Made by a program: the position numbers and the translations under genes. Positions 42,367 through 51,610 of a stretch of DNA of 64,000 nt are shown here, piece after piece; the first letter of the stretch is position 1; the number at the start of each line of letters is the position of its first letter. The DNA is from Lacticaseibacillus jixianensis (lineage in GTDB: Bacteria > Bacillota > Bacilli > Lactobacillales > Lactobacillaceae): positions 62,001-126,000 of the forward strand of contig NZ_RHOJ01000002.1 of the NCBI RefSeq assembly GCF_003946485.1, given 5' to 3'. The notes beneath the pieces were generated by a model. That model saw only the letters and a list, made by a program, of their open reading frames with translations, ran no database searches and was not told where the DNA came from.

Positions 42367-43845
42367 TTACTTGTCCAGTTGCTTGACCGCTGCCGTCATG
42401 GCCGCGTCTTCCGTCTGCAGCTTGGCAGACAAAAGTGTGATCATCTTCGTCAGCATGGCCCCATTCGTCTGGCCGGTCGCCGGCAGGCCATTTTGCTGCT
42501 GGAACTGACGGACCGCCGTTTGTACGGTCGGGCCAAAGTAGCCGTTGACCGTGCCCACGTTGTAGCCCAGCGCCGCCAGGCTGATCTGCAGCGACTTCAC
42601 GTCTGGGCTTTCGTCGCCCAGCTTCATCGTAGTCGTCGCAAAGCCGGCGATCTGCGCCCAGGCCGGGTAAGCCGCCTTGATGGTCGGCGTCAGCCCCTTC
42701 TTGTTGATCCAGGAGCCGTTGGGCGTCAGCCACTTGGCCACCGTCAGCTTCACTTCGGCGTTATCGCCGAGCGCAGCCACATTTTGCACGGTGCCCTTGC
42801 CGTAGTTCTGGGTCCCGATCAGCGGGACCTTGGCGCTTTGGTTCCAGGCCGCGGCCAGGATCTCCGAGGCCGAAGCCGAATTGCCGTCGATCAGGACCGC
42901 CAGCGGTTCTTTGATCTTGAAGCCTTCGTCGTAGCCCTTGCCGGCCTTGTAAACCTCGGTCTTGCCGGCGCGGTCCTCGACCTTGACGATGGTCTGCCCG
43001 TTCTTCAGGCCCATCGAAGCCATCCGGAGCGCCGTGGTGAGCTCGCCGCCGGGGTTGCCGCGCAGATCAATGATGAACTTCTTGGCGCCTTGCTTGCGCA
43101 TCGTCTTAACTGCCTTTTCAAACTGGCTGGCGGTCGGATCCGAGAAGCTGGCGACGGTGATCACGCCGATCGTCTTATCCGTCTTATTCAACGCGGCGGT
43201 CACGGTGTCCTGCGTGATCTTCGCCCGCTTCATCGTCAGCGTCTGGTCGGCGCCGCCGCGGCGGATCGTAACTTTCACCGTCGTGCCGATCTTACCGCGG
43301 ATCTTGGCCACGGCCTCGGTGACGCTCTGTTTAGCCACCGATTTGCCGTTGACCGCCATCAGCTGGTCGCCGGTGCGCATCCCCGCCTTTTTCGCGGGGC
43401 TGGTCGGCTGGATGCTTTGGATCATCAGCTTGTCGCCAGTTTGCTGAACGGTGGCGCCGATCCCGCCGAAACTGGCGGAAATCGTGGAATCCAGGCTCGA
43501 CTTGGCGTCGTTTTGCAGGTAGGTGGAGAACTGGTCGTCCAGGCTCCCCATCATGCCGCTGATGGCGCCGTCGGCCAGCTTGGCCGGCGAGACCTTCTTG
43601 TAGTAGTTGGCCTGAATCGAGTTGTACGTCGCGATCACCTTGCCAAATTCGGCCGGCACGTGCAGCTTGTCCCCGGGGTTCAGCTCGGGGTGCAGGGCGT
43701 AGCCGAGGCCGGCGCCGCACAGCAGGGCGACGGCTGCGATCAGGGTCGTGGCCCAGGCCGGAAAGCGAAAGCCGCGGTGCTTGCGGTCAGGCTTAGCCGG
43801 GTCCGCTTGGGAAGTTTGATCTGGGTGCTGAGGTTCGTTATCCAT
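42367..43845 (-). CDS. S41 family C-terminal processing peptidase with PDZ and peptidoglycan-binding domains
   Basis: The 492-residue protein is a CtpA-type serine protease outside the membrane. The order is: cytoplasmic tail and membrane helix (about 29-50), PDZ domain (about 105-190), S41 catalytic core with the Ser in DGNSASASEIL and the Lys in GTQNYGKGTVQ, and a C-terminal PG_binding_1 domain (about 400-470, LQISLAALGYNVGTVNGYFG). The wall-binding domain suggests processing of wall-associated proteins. It lies 3 bases after yozE, on the same strand. Confidence 0.93.
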   Translation of the reverse strand: MDNEPQHPDQTSQADPAKPDRKHRGFRFPAWATTLIAAVALLCGAGLGYALHPELNPGDKLHVPAEFGKVIATYNSIQANYYKKVSPAKLADGAISGMMGSLDDQFSTYLQNDAKSSLDSTISASFGGIGATVQQTGDKLMIQSIQPTSPAKKAGMRTGDQLMAVNGKSVAKQSVTEAVAKIRGKIGTTVKVTIRRGGADQTLTMKRAKITQDTVTAALNKTDKTIGVITVASFSDPTASQFEKAVKTMRKQGAKKFIIDLRGNPGGELTTALRMASMGLKNGQTIVKVEDRAGKTEVYKAGKGYDEGFKIKEPLAVLIDGNSASASEILAAAWNQSAKVPLIGTQNYGKGTVQNVAALGDNAEVKLTVAKWLTPNGSWINKKGLTPTIKAAYPAWAQIAGFATTTMKLGDESPDVKSLQISLAALGYNVGTVNGYFGPTVQTAVRQFQQQNGLPATGQTNGAMLTKMITLLSAKLQTEDAAMTAAVKQLDK

Positions 43846-43848
43846 GCG

Positions 43849-44082
43849 CTAATTCCTTCCGACGTGTTCGTGGGTGAGGTACAAATTGTAGGCCTCATCG
43901 AAGACACTCATGCTGGGCAGGTAGCCCGCGTTCAGTTCAAGGTAGTTTGACAGCTGCTCAAAGTCCGTCTCCTGCTTGGGAAAGGCCTGATCTAAGAAGG
44001 CGTTTTGCGCGAAGTTCGCGATCTCGCCGTGATCATTGGGATTGCGCAGCGTCATGAGAAACTGATAAAACGACTGGCGCAT
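43849..44082 (-). CDS. YozE/UPF0346 family protein
   Basis: The 77-residue protein matches the small YozE family (UPF0346): [12 protein letters not shown] near the start, then [19 protein letters not shown] and LSNYLELNA. These proteins are cytosolic and of unknown role. The start codon overlaps the msrA stop by one base (msrA-yozE coupling). Confidence 0.92.
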   Translation of the reverse strand: MRQSFYQFLMTLRNPNDHGEIANFAQNAFLDQAFPKQETDFEQLSNYLELNAGYLPSMSVFDEAYNLYLTHEHVGRN

Positions 44083-44600
44083 TACTGCTCCCCCCAGTTC
44101 TTGTCAATGAAGGCCTGGCGCTGCTGGTGCTCTTCGGCGTAGCGGCGCGGGTTGTGGGCGTAGAACTGCTGATGCTCCGGCTCCGCCTCGTAAAAAGGCT
44201 TGGCGTCCTCGATGGTCGTGACGATCGGCCGGTCAAACCGCCCGCTGGCCGCCAGGGCCTTTTTTGAGGCCTCGGCAGCTTGGCGCTGGGCAGCGCTGGC
44301 CACGTAGATCACCGGCCGGTAGTTGTCGCCGCGGTCCTGGAACTGGCCCATCGCGTCGGTCGGATCGGTCTGCTGCCAGTAGACGGTCAGCAGCTGCTCA
44401 TACGAGATGATGCTGGGGTCGAAGGTGATCTTGACCGCCTCGGTGTGGCCCGTTTCGTGCGCCTTGACCTGCTGATAGGTCGGGTTGGCCACGTGGCCGC
44501 CGGTGTAGCCCGACACCACCTTCAGGATGCCCGGCTGCTCTTCAAACGGCTTCACCATGCACCAGAAACACCCGCCAGCAAAAATTGCGGTTTCGCTCAT
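44082..44600 (-). CDS. msrA: Peptide methionine sulfoxide reductase MsrA
   Basis: MsrA reduces methionine-S-sulfoxide in proteins. The 172-residue protein has the active-site motif [15 protein letters not shown], with the catalytic Cys in GCFWC, plus [23 protein letters not shown] and [12 protein letters not shown]. No additional MsrB domain is fused. It is followed directly by yozE and ctpA on the same strand. Confidence 0.97.
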   Translation of the reverse strand: MSETAIFAGGCFWCMVKPFEEQPGILKVVSGYTGGHVANPTYQQVKAHETGHTEAVKITFDPSIISYEQLLTVYWQQTDPTDAMGQFQDRGDNYRPVIYVASAAQRQAAEASKKALAASGRFDRPIVTTIEDAKPFYEAEPEHQQFYAHNPRRYAEEHQQRQAFIDKNWGEQ

Positions 44601-44636
44601 TTTAATGTCCCCCTTTGGTAAGGCCCTGCCCCACCA

Positions 44637-45257
44637 CTATTTTTTCGGCAAGAAGACCGAGAAGTTGATCTCGGAGTTCGGCAGGTCGATCTTGGTCGCT
44701 TTGATCTTCATCCCGCTTGCCATCTTGAATTTGTTCAAGTCTAGCACAACGGTTTTCTTCTTGCTATCCATCCTGACCCAAGTCGGCAGCTTGAAGTTGC
44801 CGTGCGCGTAGCTCATCACCGCGGACACCGGCACCGGCAGACTGCCGACGTTCAGCTGGCGGGCCTTCAGCTCCACGTTGCCGTTGGGCAAAACCAGCGG
44901 GTCAAACAACAGCTGGAACTTGACCGGTTGGCCGAAGAACTTGAAGGTGCCGCCGAGCACCGCCTGGTCGGCCAGCGTCAGCGAGTACTTGACCGGGCTG
45001 CCCTTTTGCAGATCGTTCAAGTAGTAGGTCACGATCTCATTGGCCTGGCGCTTGGTCAACGAAACCGTCATCGCCGGATCGGTCGTCTGCGGCTGGGCGG
45101 TCGAGGCCGGCTGCTGGACCGGCGTCAGCACGCTGGTTGCCAGCCAGGCGCCAGTGCCGAGGATCAGGCCGATCAGGATGAGGGCGGTCAGGCGCCAGCC
45201 GTTGAAGTGGCGCTGGCCCGCCTGATGCAGTTTGGTGCGTGTTGCTTTGTTCTTCAT
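44637..45257 (-). CDS. ypmS: YpmS-like DUF2140 membrane protein
   Basis: The 206-residue protein has one N-terminal membrane helix (about 20-40, LTALILIGLILGTGAWLA) and an extracellular DUF2140 domain with VSLTKRQANEIVTYYLND and KFQLLFDPLVLPNGNVEL. I chose ATG 45257: its A is the last base of the SGNH stop codon (TAATG), and GGTGGGG precedes it, so the two genes are coupled as in Bacillus ypmR-ypmS. Function unknown; outer face of the membrane. Confidence 0.9.
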   Translation of the reverse strand: MKNKATRTKLHQAGQRHFNGWRLTALILIGLILGTGAWLATSVLTPVQQPASTAQPQTTDPAMTVSLTKRQANEIVTYYLNDLQKGSPVKYSLTLADQAVLGGTFKFFGQPVKFQLLFDPLVLPNGNVELKARQLNVGSLPVPVSAVMSYAHGNFKLPTWVRMDSKKKTVVLDLNKFKMASGMKIKATKIDLPNSEINFSVFLPKK

Positions 45258-46102
45258 TATCTTCCCCACCATTTCTGAGTCGCTTGCATTTTCTTCCACA
45301 GCTGCGAGGTCATCAGCGCATACCCCGCGTTATTCGGGTGGAAGTGATCCGTCTCGAAGATCAGCGGATTCTTGCTGCTGTCTGCCATGGCATCCTTCAG
45401 CTTGGCCTTGTCGGCTGACGTGGTGCCCTGGACCCCAGTGCCCTTCGTGAGCACCGAGTCGATGTCAACGAAGCTGACGCGGTTGAACTGGCTCAGCGTG
45501 GCCTTAGTCGTCTCGTTCCAGGTCTTCACGCTGGTGGTCATCGCCGTCAGCTTGGGAAAATAGACGTAGAACGGATTGTAGATGCCAAACACGTAGATCG
45601 GGGCCTCGGGATTGAGCTTGCGCAGCGCCGTCAGCAGGCTGGTCAGGTGCCGGCGGTAGGCCTTGGCCCCGGCCGCCACGTCCTTGGCCGACAGCGTCAG
45701 CAGGTGCTTTTGCAGCACGTGCATCAGGTCGTTGCCGCCGACCGTGACGGTCACAATGTTGGCCCGCTTCACGGCCGCCTGGAGCTTCTGCTGCTGGTTG
45801 ACGCGCTTCAGGATCTGCGTGCTGGTGTCGCCTGACACCCCGTAGTTGGCCGCCGTGACCTGGTAGACGCCGGACTGCTCCAGGTCGCCCTGGATCAGGC
45901 CCACGTACCCGCCGTTGTCCGTTTCATCGCCGACCCCGTGGGTCAGCGAATCCCCGACGGCCGTGAGCTGCAGGTGCCGCACCGTCTGCACCTGCCCTTT
46001 GAGCTTGATCGGCTGCGCCTCGGGCCCGGCAAGCCGCCAGACCATGAAGGTCGCGGCCGCCGCCGCGAGGACCGTCAGCACTGCATATAAGAACTTTTTC
46101 AT
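45257..46102 (-). CDS. ypmR: SGNH/GDSL-type lipase-acylhydrolase (YpmR-like)
   Basis: The 281-residue protein has an N-terminal signal/anchor helix (about 3-22) and an SGNH hydrolase fold: block I AVGDSLTHGVGD with the nucleophile Ser, Gly in ANYGVSGDTS, VTVGGNDL with the Asn, and DHFHPNNAGYALM with the Asp-His pair. All four catalytic blocks are present. It probably works at the outer membrane face as esterase or lipase; the substrate is unknown. Confidence 0.93.
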   Translation of the reverse strand: MKKFLYAVLTVLAAAAATFMVWRLAGPEAQPIKLKGQVQTVRHLQLTAVGDSLTHGVGDETDNGGYVGLIQGDLEQSGVYQVTAANYGVSGDTSTQILKRVNQQQKLQAAVKRANIVTVTVGGNDLMHVLQKHLLTLSAKDVAAGAKAYRRHLTSLLTALRKLNPEAPIYVFGIYNPFYVYFPKLTAMTTSVKTWNETTKATLSQFNRVSFVDIDSVLTKGTGVQGTTSADKAKLKDAMADSSKNPLIFETDHFHPNNAGYALMTSQLWKKMQATQKWWGR

Positions 46103-46179
46103 GGCGTCCCCTTATCTAGTCTTAGTGAACGAATGCTTGAGACCAGGACAAAATGCCCTAGTCGCGTTCCAGCCTGTTC

Positions 46180-46205
46180 AAAAAAAGGGCCGGAGTCTCC
46201 GGCCC
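46180..46205 (-). terminator. Terminator after degV
   Basis: On the minus strand GGGCCGGAG and CTCCGGCCC pair around a very short loop, followed by seven T. Confidence 0.85.
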
Positions 46206-46218
46206 GAATGAGTCTATT

Positions 46219-47061
46219 TTAGTCGACGTAGTACGTGATTGCAAAGGCCCCGTCGCCGGTGTGCGTGGCGATCACCGGATCGGTCGGCTGCACCAGCAGC
46301 GCCGTGTCGGGCAGCGCCGCCCTGACCTTCTCACCGATCGATTCGGCAAACGCCTTGCCGCCGGCGTAGGACACGCCCACGCCCTTCACGTTGCCCAGGG
46401 CCGCCATCTTCGCCACGGTCTTGTCGGCAAAGTTCACCAGCGTCTTCATGCCGCGCCCTTTTTGCAGCGCCTTGAGCTCGCCGCCCGTCACCTCAAGGAT
46501 CACCTTGATGTTGAGCAGCGACGACAGCATCCCCGACACGCGGCTGATGCGGCCGCCCTTGACCAGGTTATCCAGCGTGGACACCCCCATGACCAGTTTG
46601 GTGTGATCGCGCACTTGTTCCATGCGCTTAATGACCTCGGCCATCGGCTTGCCCGCCTGAATGCACTTGGCGGCCTCCAGCACCTGGAACGCCAAGGCGC
46701 GGTCGGTGAACTGAGAGTCGATCACCGTGACCTGGCCCTTGCACAGCTCGGCGGCCTGGCGCGCGGAATTGACCGTGCCGGAGATGGCCTCCAGCATGTG
46801 CACGGCGAGCACCTCGCTGCCGTCCGCGGTCAGCTCGTTGAACACGTCAAGGAACGTGCCGATCGCCGGCTGTGAGGTCTTGGGCAGCGCCTGCGCCGCG
46901 GCCATTTTATCCATGAACTCGGCCCGCGTGATCGTCTCGCCATCCACGTAAACGGTCGAATCGATCATGATCGAGAGTGGGATCACATGAATCCCGTACT
47001 CGGCGATTTCTTCTTGAGTCAGCTGAATTGAGGAATCCGTCACCAGTTTGATGTTTGCCAT
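46219..47061 (-). CDS. DegV family fatty-acid-binding protein
   Basis: The 280-residue protein is of the DegV/FakB type, which hands fatty acids to the FakA kinase. It begins IKLVTDSSIQLTQEEI, with the DSS motif, then VIPLSIMIDSTVYVDGE, and has KTSQPAIGTFLDVF and TVIDSQFTDRALAFQV with a conserved second half around GGRISRVSGMLSSLLNIK. It stands as a single minus-strand gene. Which fatty acid it binds is not clear. Confidence 0.94.
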   Translation of the reverse strand: MANIKLVTDSSIQLTQEEIAEYGIHVIPLSIMIDSTVYVDGETITRAEFMDKMAAAQALPKTSQPAIGTFLDVFNELTADGSEVLAVHMLEAISGTVNSARQAAELCKGQVTVIDSQFTDRALAFQVLEAAKCIQAGKPMAEVIKRMEQVRDHTKLVMGVSTLDNLVKGGRISRVSGMLSSLLNIKVILEVTGGELKALQKGRGMKTLVNFADKTVAKMAALGNVKGVGVSYAGGKAFAESIGEKVRAALPDTALLVQPTDPVIATHTGDGAFAITYYVD

Positions 47062-47164
47062 TTAAGCCACGCTTTCTATTCGTAGTCTTGCACTGCGTTC
47101 AGTATACCAAAATCAGTGGGGGTTTGTCAGTATTGGATGATGCGGTTTTTAAAACTAGATAACG

Positions 47165-47193
47165 TTGTTTACACAGCTTCAACATGCTAAAAT
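47165..47193 (+). promoter_or_regulatory. Promoter of the hemolysin III gene
   Basis: TTGTTT (47165-47170) and TAAAAT (47188-47193) are separated by 17 bases, with a TGC extension before the -10 box. It is 28 bases upstream of the start codon. Confidence 0.7.
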
Positions 47194-47221
47194 AAGAGTA
47201 AATCACCCAGGAGGTTCTCAC

Positions 47222-47863
47222 ATGCAGCTGAATAAACCATTCAAGTCGGCTAATTATAAGTTTAATGATCAAATGCTGAGCGCCGTCACCCACGCCTTTG
47301 CGCTCGGGCTGGCCGTCGTCGGCACCGTCGCGCTCGCGTTCAAGGCCTCGACCCCGCTGCGGCTGGTCACCTTCCTGGGTTTCGGCATCTCGCTGATCAT
47401 TCTCTACCTCGGCTCGACGCTGTTTCACGGGTTCTACTTCACCAAGGCGCGCCACGTCCTGCAAGTGATCGACCATTCGAGCGTGTACATCCTGATCGCG
47501 GGCTCGTATTTGCCCTACTGCCTGGTTGGCATCGGCGGGGTGCTCGGGTGGTGGCTGCTCGCGGTGATCTGGCTGTTGTGCGCGGCCGGCATCGTCTACA
47601 AGCTGTTCTTCCTGGGCCGCTTCAAGCACGCCGAGACGGCGATTTACGTCATCCTTGGCTGGATGATCCTCATCGGCATGAAGCCGCTGTGGACGCACCT
47701 CGGCCTGATCGGCTTTTGGCTGCTGGTGGGCGGCGGCGTTGCTTACACCTTTGGCGCCCTGCTGTACTCGCAAAAAAAGATCCCGTACATCCACGTCGTC
47801 TGGCACGTGTTCGTCATGATCGGGTCGGCCTGCATGTACGCCTCGATTTACCTATTCGTTTAA
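47222..47863 (+). CDS. Hemolysin III family membrane protein (YplQ-like)
   Basis: The 213-residue protein has seven hydrophobic segments and belongs to the HlyIII/PAQR family. It shows the conserved LGSTLFHGFYF, VIDHSSVYILIAGSYLPYCL and, near the C-terminus, YIHVVWHVFVMIG, whose Ser/His/Asp residues likely bind zinc. I chose ATG 47222 with AGGAGG upstream. Despite the name, a hemolysin role is not established; membrane homeostasis is more likely. Confidence 0.93.
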   Translation: MQLNKPFKSANYKFNDQMLSAVTHAFALGLAVVGTVALAFKASTPLRLVTFLGFGISLIILYLGSTLFHGFYFTKARHVLQVIDHSSVYILIAGSYLPYCLVGIGGVLGWWLLAVIWLLCAAGIVYKLFFLGRFKHAETAIYVILGWMILIGMKPLWTHLGLIGFWLLVGGGVAYTFGALLYSQKKIPYIHVVWHVFVMIGSACMYASIYLFV

Positions 47864-47884
47864 CGAAGAACAAATGGATCAACT

Positions 47885-47926
47885 AAAAAGTTGGCCGCGG
47901 GATTTTTCCTCCGCGGCCAACTTTTT
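47885..47926. terminator. Bidirectional terminator
   Basis: AAAAAGTTGGCCGCGG and CCGCGGCCAACTTTTT form a 16-bp perfect stem between convergent genes. Confidence 0.92.
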
Positions 47927-47934
47927 ATGTGGTG

Positions 47935-48423
47935 CTAGTTGCGGTCCCAAGTTTCAAACACATGGGTCTTGGCGGGATCGGCGTCGACGACTTCACGGCT
48001 TTCGACCTGGGTAAACGCCTGCCACGGCAGCGCCGGCATTTTCACGTCGCCGTCAAACGTCCCGGCCAGCTTGGTCACGTAAAGGCGTTCCACCACGTCG
48101 GCAAAGGCGCTGAAGATCTGCGCGCCACCGACGATCATGAGGTCCTGCTGCGGGTGCGCCTTGGCGTAGGCGAGCAGGCTGGCGCGGTCGTGCACGACCA
48201 CTGCGCCTGGCGCCTGGTAGTCTGGCTGGTGCGTCAACACTAGGTTCACCCGGCCGGGGAGCGGCTTGTTCGGCAGCCCCTCGTAAGTGGTCCGGCCCAT
48301 TGCCACCAGCTGGCCGAGCGTCAGGTGCTTGAACATTTTGAGGTCATCCGGAAGGTGCCACGGCAGCCGCCCGGCTTTCCCGATCGTGCCGGCTTGGTCC
48401 TGTGCCCATACAAATGCGATCAT
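47935..48423 (-). CDS. dfrA: Dihydrofolate reductase
   Basis: DHFR reduces dihydrofolate to tetrahydrofolate with NADPH. The 162-residue protein has [31 protein letters not shown] with the catalytic Asp, [12 protein letters not shown] and [19 protein letters not shown] precedes the ATG at 48423; one more in-frame GTG lies directly before it. It follows thyA by 19 bases, the common thyA-dfrA pair, which recycles the dihydrofolate that thymidylate synthase makes. Confidence 0.97.
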   Translation of the reverse strand: MIAFVWAQDQAGTIGKAGRLPWHLPDDLKMFKHLTLGQLVAMGRTTYEGLPNKPLPGRVNLVLTHQPDYQAPGAVVVHDRASLLAYAKAHPQQDLMIVGGAQIFSAFADVVERLYVTKLAGTFDGDVKMPALPWQAFTQVESREVVDADPAKTHVFETWDRN

Positions 48424-48442
48424 CACGTACCTCCTGTGGTGG

Positions 48443-49396
48443 TCAGACGGCGACCGGGGCCTTTATGGCCGGCGCGGGATCGTAATCCTCCACCTTGATG
48501 TCTGCCATGGTCAACGTGTCGATGGTCTTGCCCGGCGTCAACACCAGGCGCGGGCTGTCCTTGGGGGTCCGGGCAAGCTGCTCTTTCACCTGCGCCACGT
48601 GGTTGGTGTAGATGTGCGCATCCCCAAACGTGTGGATGAAGTCGCCCACCTGAAGCCCCGTCTCCTGCGCCACAATGTGCAGCAGCAGCGCGTAGCTCGC
48701 AATATTGAACGGCACGCCGAGAAACATGTCCCCGCTGCGCTGATACAGCTGCAGTGACAGCTTGCCTTCGTTCACGTAAAACTGAAACAGGGTGTGGCAA
48801 GGCGGCAGCGCCATGCTCGGCACGTCCTCCGGGTTCCAGGCCGACACGATCAAACGCCGCGAATCCGGCGTTGTTTTGATCGCCTCAATGACGCTGCCCA
48901 GCTGGTCGATGGTGTCACCGCGGCTGGTGCGCCACGCCCGCCACTGCTTACCGTAGACGTTGCCCAGGGTGCCGTACTGCTTGGCAAAGGCTTCGTCTGT
49001 CAGAATTCTATCATCGAACGCCTGCATTTGCGCGTGATAAGTCTTGGCGAAGGCGGGATCGGTGAGCCGGCGCTGCCCAAAGTCGGTCATGTCCGGGCCG
49101 CGGTAGTCGGCAGACGCGACCCAGCGAGCAAAGGCCCACTCGTCCCAGATGTGATTGTGGTGCGCAAGCAGAAAGCGAATGTTGGTGTCACCGTGCAAGA
49201 ACCACAGCAGCTCGCTTTTGATCAGCCCGAACGGCACCTTTTTGGTCGTCAGCAAGGGAAAACCCTGGCTGAGGTCAAAGCGCAGCTGCGCGCCGAAAAG
49301 CGAGTACGTCCCCGTGCCGGTGCGGTCGCCCTTAAAATCGCCTTCGGTCAGCACCCGCCGGAGCAGGTCTAAGTATGGTTGTTCGGTTGCCGTCAT
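48443..49396 (-). CDS. thyA: Thymidylate synthase
   Basis: ThyA methylates dUMP to dTMP using methylene-tetrahydrofolate. The 317-residue protein has [15 protein letters not shown], the catalytic Cys in [14 protein letters not shown], the [20 protein letters not shown] block and [14 protein letters not shown]. The roughly 50-residue insert relative to the shortest bacterial enzymes (about 90-140) is common in lactobacilli. GGAGG precedes the ATG. Confidence 0.97.
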   Translation of the reverse strand: MTATEQPYLDLLRRVLTEGDFKGDRTGTGTYSLFGAQLRFDLSQGFPLLTTKKVPFGLIKSELLWFLHGDTNIRFLLAHHNHIWDEWAFARWVASADYRGPDMTDFGQRRLTDPAFAKTYHAQMQAFDDRILTDEAFAKQYGTLGNVYGKQWRAWRTSRGDTIDQLGSVIEAIKTTPDSRRLIVSAWNPEDVPSMALPPCHTLFQFYVNEGKLSLQLYQRSGDMFLGVPFNIASYALLLHIVAQETGLQVGDFIHTFGDAHIYTNHVAQVKEQLARTPKDSPRLVLTPGKTIDTLTMADIKVEDYDPAPAIKAPVAV

Positions 49397-49420
49397 TGCG
49401 GTTCCTCCTTCAATCAGCGC

Positions 49421-51322
49421 CTAATCTGCAGCGTACTCGTCCAGTGCGGCGAAGCGGTCGAACATCGCGTCCAGTTGCGCATTCTTGGTGTCGATCTGCT
49501 GCTGCAGGTCGCCGAGCTTGACGTAATCCTCGCCGGCAATGGTGCCCATCTCCTGCTTGAGCGCGGCGATCTCGTCGTCCAGCGCATCCATCTGCGTTTG
49601 CAGCTGGTCGTGCTCGATCTGCTCCGCGTACGTCAGCTTGGTTTTCGGCGCGGCGGGCTGCGCCGGTGCGGACTTGGCCGCCGCCACCGGCTTGACCTTC
49701 GCGCTGGCGGTGCTTTCCTCCTGGCGCTCCTTCTTCAGGTAATCGGTGAACAACCCGACGTGGCGGTCGATCACGCCGTTGCCTTCAAAAAACAGCAGAT
49801 GGTCGGCGACCTTGTCAAGGAAATAGCGGTCATGGGACACCGTGATGATGGTGCCGGGGAACTGGTGCAGGTAGTCTTCCAGCACCGTGAGCGTCGCCAC
49901 ATCCAGGTCGTTGGTCGGCTCGTCGAGCAGCAGCACGTTGGGCTGGCTCATCAGGATGCGCAGCAGGTAGAGCCGGCGCTTTTCCCCGCCGGACAGCCGC
50001 GCGATCAGCTCGCCGTGCATGCTGCGGGGAAACAGGAACTGCTCCAGCAGCTGGGTGACCGAAATGCGCTCGCCGGCGTTCGTGACCAGCTCCTCGCCCG
50101 CCTCTTGCAGGTAGGCGATCACGCGCTTGGTCGGGTCCAGGTCCACCGCCAGCTGGGTGTAGTAGCCCAGCTTCACGGTTTCGCCCAGCTCGCACGTGCC
50201 CTGGTCCAGCTTGACCTTGCCGGCGATCACGTTGAGCAGCGTGGACTTACCCGCCCCGTTGACCCCGGAGATACCGATGCGCTGGCCGGGCTGAACCAGC
50301 CAGGAGAAGTCCTTGAGGATGCGGTGGGGCCCCAGCGTGAGGCCGGCGTGGCTGAATTCGATCACCTTTTTGCCCAGCCGCGTCGAGGCGACTTTCATCT
50401 CAACGCTGCCGGTTTGCGCCGGCTGGCTGTTCATGTTGTCCTTCAGCTCAACGAAGCGGTTAATGCGGGCCTGCTGCTTGGTCGAGCGCGCCTGCGCGCC
50501 GGCGTGCATCCAATCCAGCTCCTGCTTGTAGAGCTGCTGCTGCTTGTGCGAGCTGGCCGCATCGCGCTCGTCGGCTTCCGCCTTCTGCTCAACGTAAGCC
50601 TCGTAATTGCCGGCGTAGCGGTTGAGCCGACCGCGGTCAAGCTCCCAGATCGCGTTGGTCACGTGATCCAGGAAGTAGCGATCATGGGTCACGACCAGCA
50701 GCGCCCCCTTGTACTTGGCCAGGTAGCTTTCAAGCCACTCGATGGAGTCAAAATCCAGGTGGTTGGTCGGCTCATCCAGCATCAATAGGTCCGGCGCCTC
50801 GATCAGCACCTGAGCCAGGCCCACCCGCTTCTGCTGGCCACCAGACAGGCTGCCAATTTTCTGGGTCAGGTCATCAATGTGCAGTTGTGTCAGGATGGTC
50901 TTGATGTCGGTCTCCGCGTCCCAGGCATCCAGTTGCGTCATGCGGGCATCGGCCTTGGTGTACGCTGCCTGCGTGGCCTCATCCATGGGCGCCTTGGTGT
51001 AGTCAGAAAGCGCCTGCTCGTAGGTGCGGATCGCCGCAAAGACCGGCGACGTGCCGCCGTAGATCGCGTCCATGATCTGCTTGTCTGGATCCAGTGCCGG
51101 CTTTTGCGCCAGGTAGCTGATGCGGTAGTTCTTCGGCGTGGTGAGCTGGCCCCCGTCGAACGGGTCACTGCCGGCCAGCCCGTTGAGCAGGGTCGTTTTG
51201 CCGGTGCCGTTCACGCCGATGAGGCCGATGCGGTCCCCTTCGTTGATCAAAAAATCCAAGCCATTAAATAGCTGCTTGTCGCCGTACGCCTTGCGCACGC
51301 CTTCTGCGGTCAATGTTTGCAT
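49421..51322 (-). CDS. ABC-F family ATPase (Uup/YfmR-like)
   Basis: The 633-residue protein has two ABC domains without membrane segments: Walker A GVNGTGKTTLLN and GVNGAGKSTLLN, signatures LSGGQQKRVGLAQ and LSGGEKRRLYLLR, and a linker between them (about 235-310). The C-terminal tail (about 520-630) is a charged coiled coil, as in Uup/YfmR. Such proteins bind the ribosomal E site and help stalled ribosomes. I chose ATG 51322 because GAGG is six bases upstream; ATG 51328 is too close to the site. A resistance role is not indicated. Confidence 0.93.
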   Translation of the reverse strand: MQTLTAEGVRKAYGDKQLFNGLDFLINEGDRIGLIGVNGTGKTTLLNGLAGSDPFDGGQLTTPKNYRISYLAQKPALDPDKQIMDAIYGGTSPVFAAIRTYEQALSDYTKAPMDEATQAAYTKADARMTQLDAWDAETDIKTILTQLHIDDLTQKIGSLSGGQQKRVGLAQVLIEAPDLLMLDEPTNHLDFDSIEWLESYLAKYKGALLVVTHDRYFLDHVTNAIWELDRGRLNRYAGNYEAYVEQKAEADERDAASSHKQQQLYKQELDWMHAGAQARSTKQQARINRFVELKDNMNSQPAQTGSVEMKVASTRLGKKVIEFSHAGLTLGPHRILKDFSWLVQPGQRIGISGVNGAGKSTLLNVIAGKVKLDQGTCELGETVKLGYYTQLAVDLDPTKRVIAYLQEAGEELVTNAGERISVTQLLEQFLFPRSMHGELIARLSGGEKRRLYLLRILMSQPNVLLLDEPTNDLDVATLTVLEDYLHQFPGTIITVSHDRYFLDKVADHLLFFEGNGVIDRHVGLFTDYLKKERQEESTASAKVKPVAAAKSAPAQPAAPKTKLTYAEQIEHDQLQTQMDALDDEIAALKQEMGTIAGEDYVKLGDLQQQIDTKNAQLDAMFDRFAALDEYAAD

Positions 51323-51610
51323 AATCATCCTCGCTTCTTCTGTCCACCATCATAACATGGAATCTGGACAGAGAGAATTGCCCCGCCTGGCCAAGCAGCC
51401 GTAATCGGGTTTCGCGTTCGCAACGCGGGAGTGGGCTGCTACGCCAAAGTCCTCGCCGCGAAAAACCAGCGGCAATGCCTTTGGCTCTGATCAGCCTGTA
51501 ACCATTGATGGCGTACAGGGTGACATGCGTAGCGGCTGCCCATCCCGCTAAGTGCGCGAACGCTGCACACCTTAACCAAAAAGGCGGCACTTGCGCGCTT
51601 GCCTGCAGAA
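51323..51610. other. Intergenic region between ABC-F and cca genes
   Basis: About 290 bases without a credible gene. It must carry the ABC-F promoter. I see no terminator with a T-run and no tRNA-like fold. Confidence 0.4.

Noticed and set aside
42379-43950. A 523-codon open frame on the + strand
   Set aside because: It is antisense to the S41 peptidase, which has all catalytic motifs.
49379-50788. A 469-codon open frame on the + strand
   Set aside because: It is antisense to the ABC-F gene with two intact ATPase domains.
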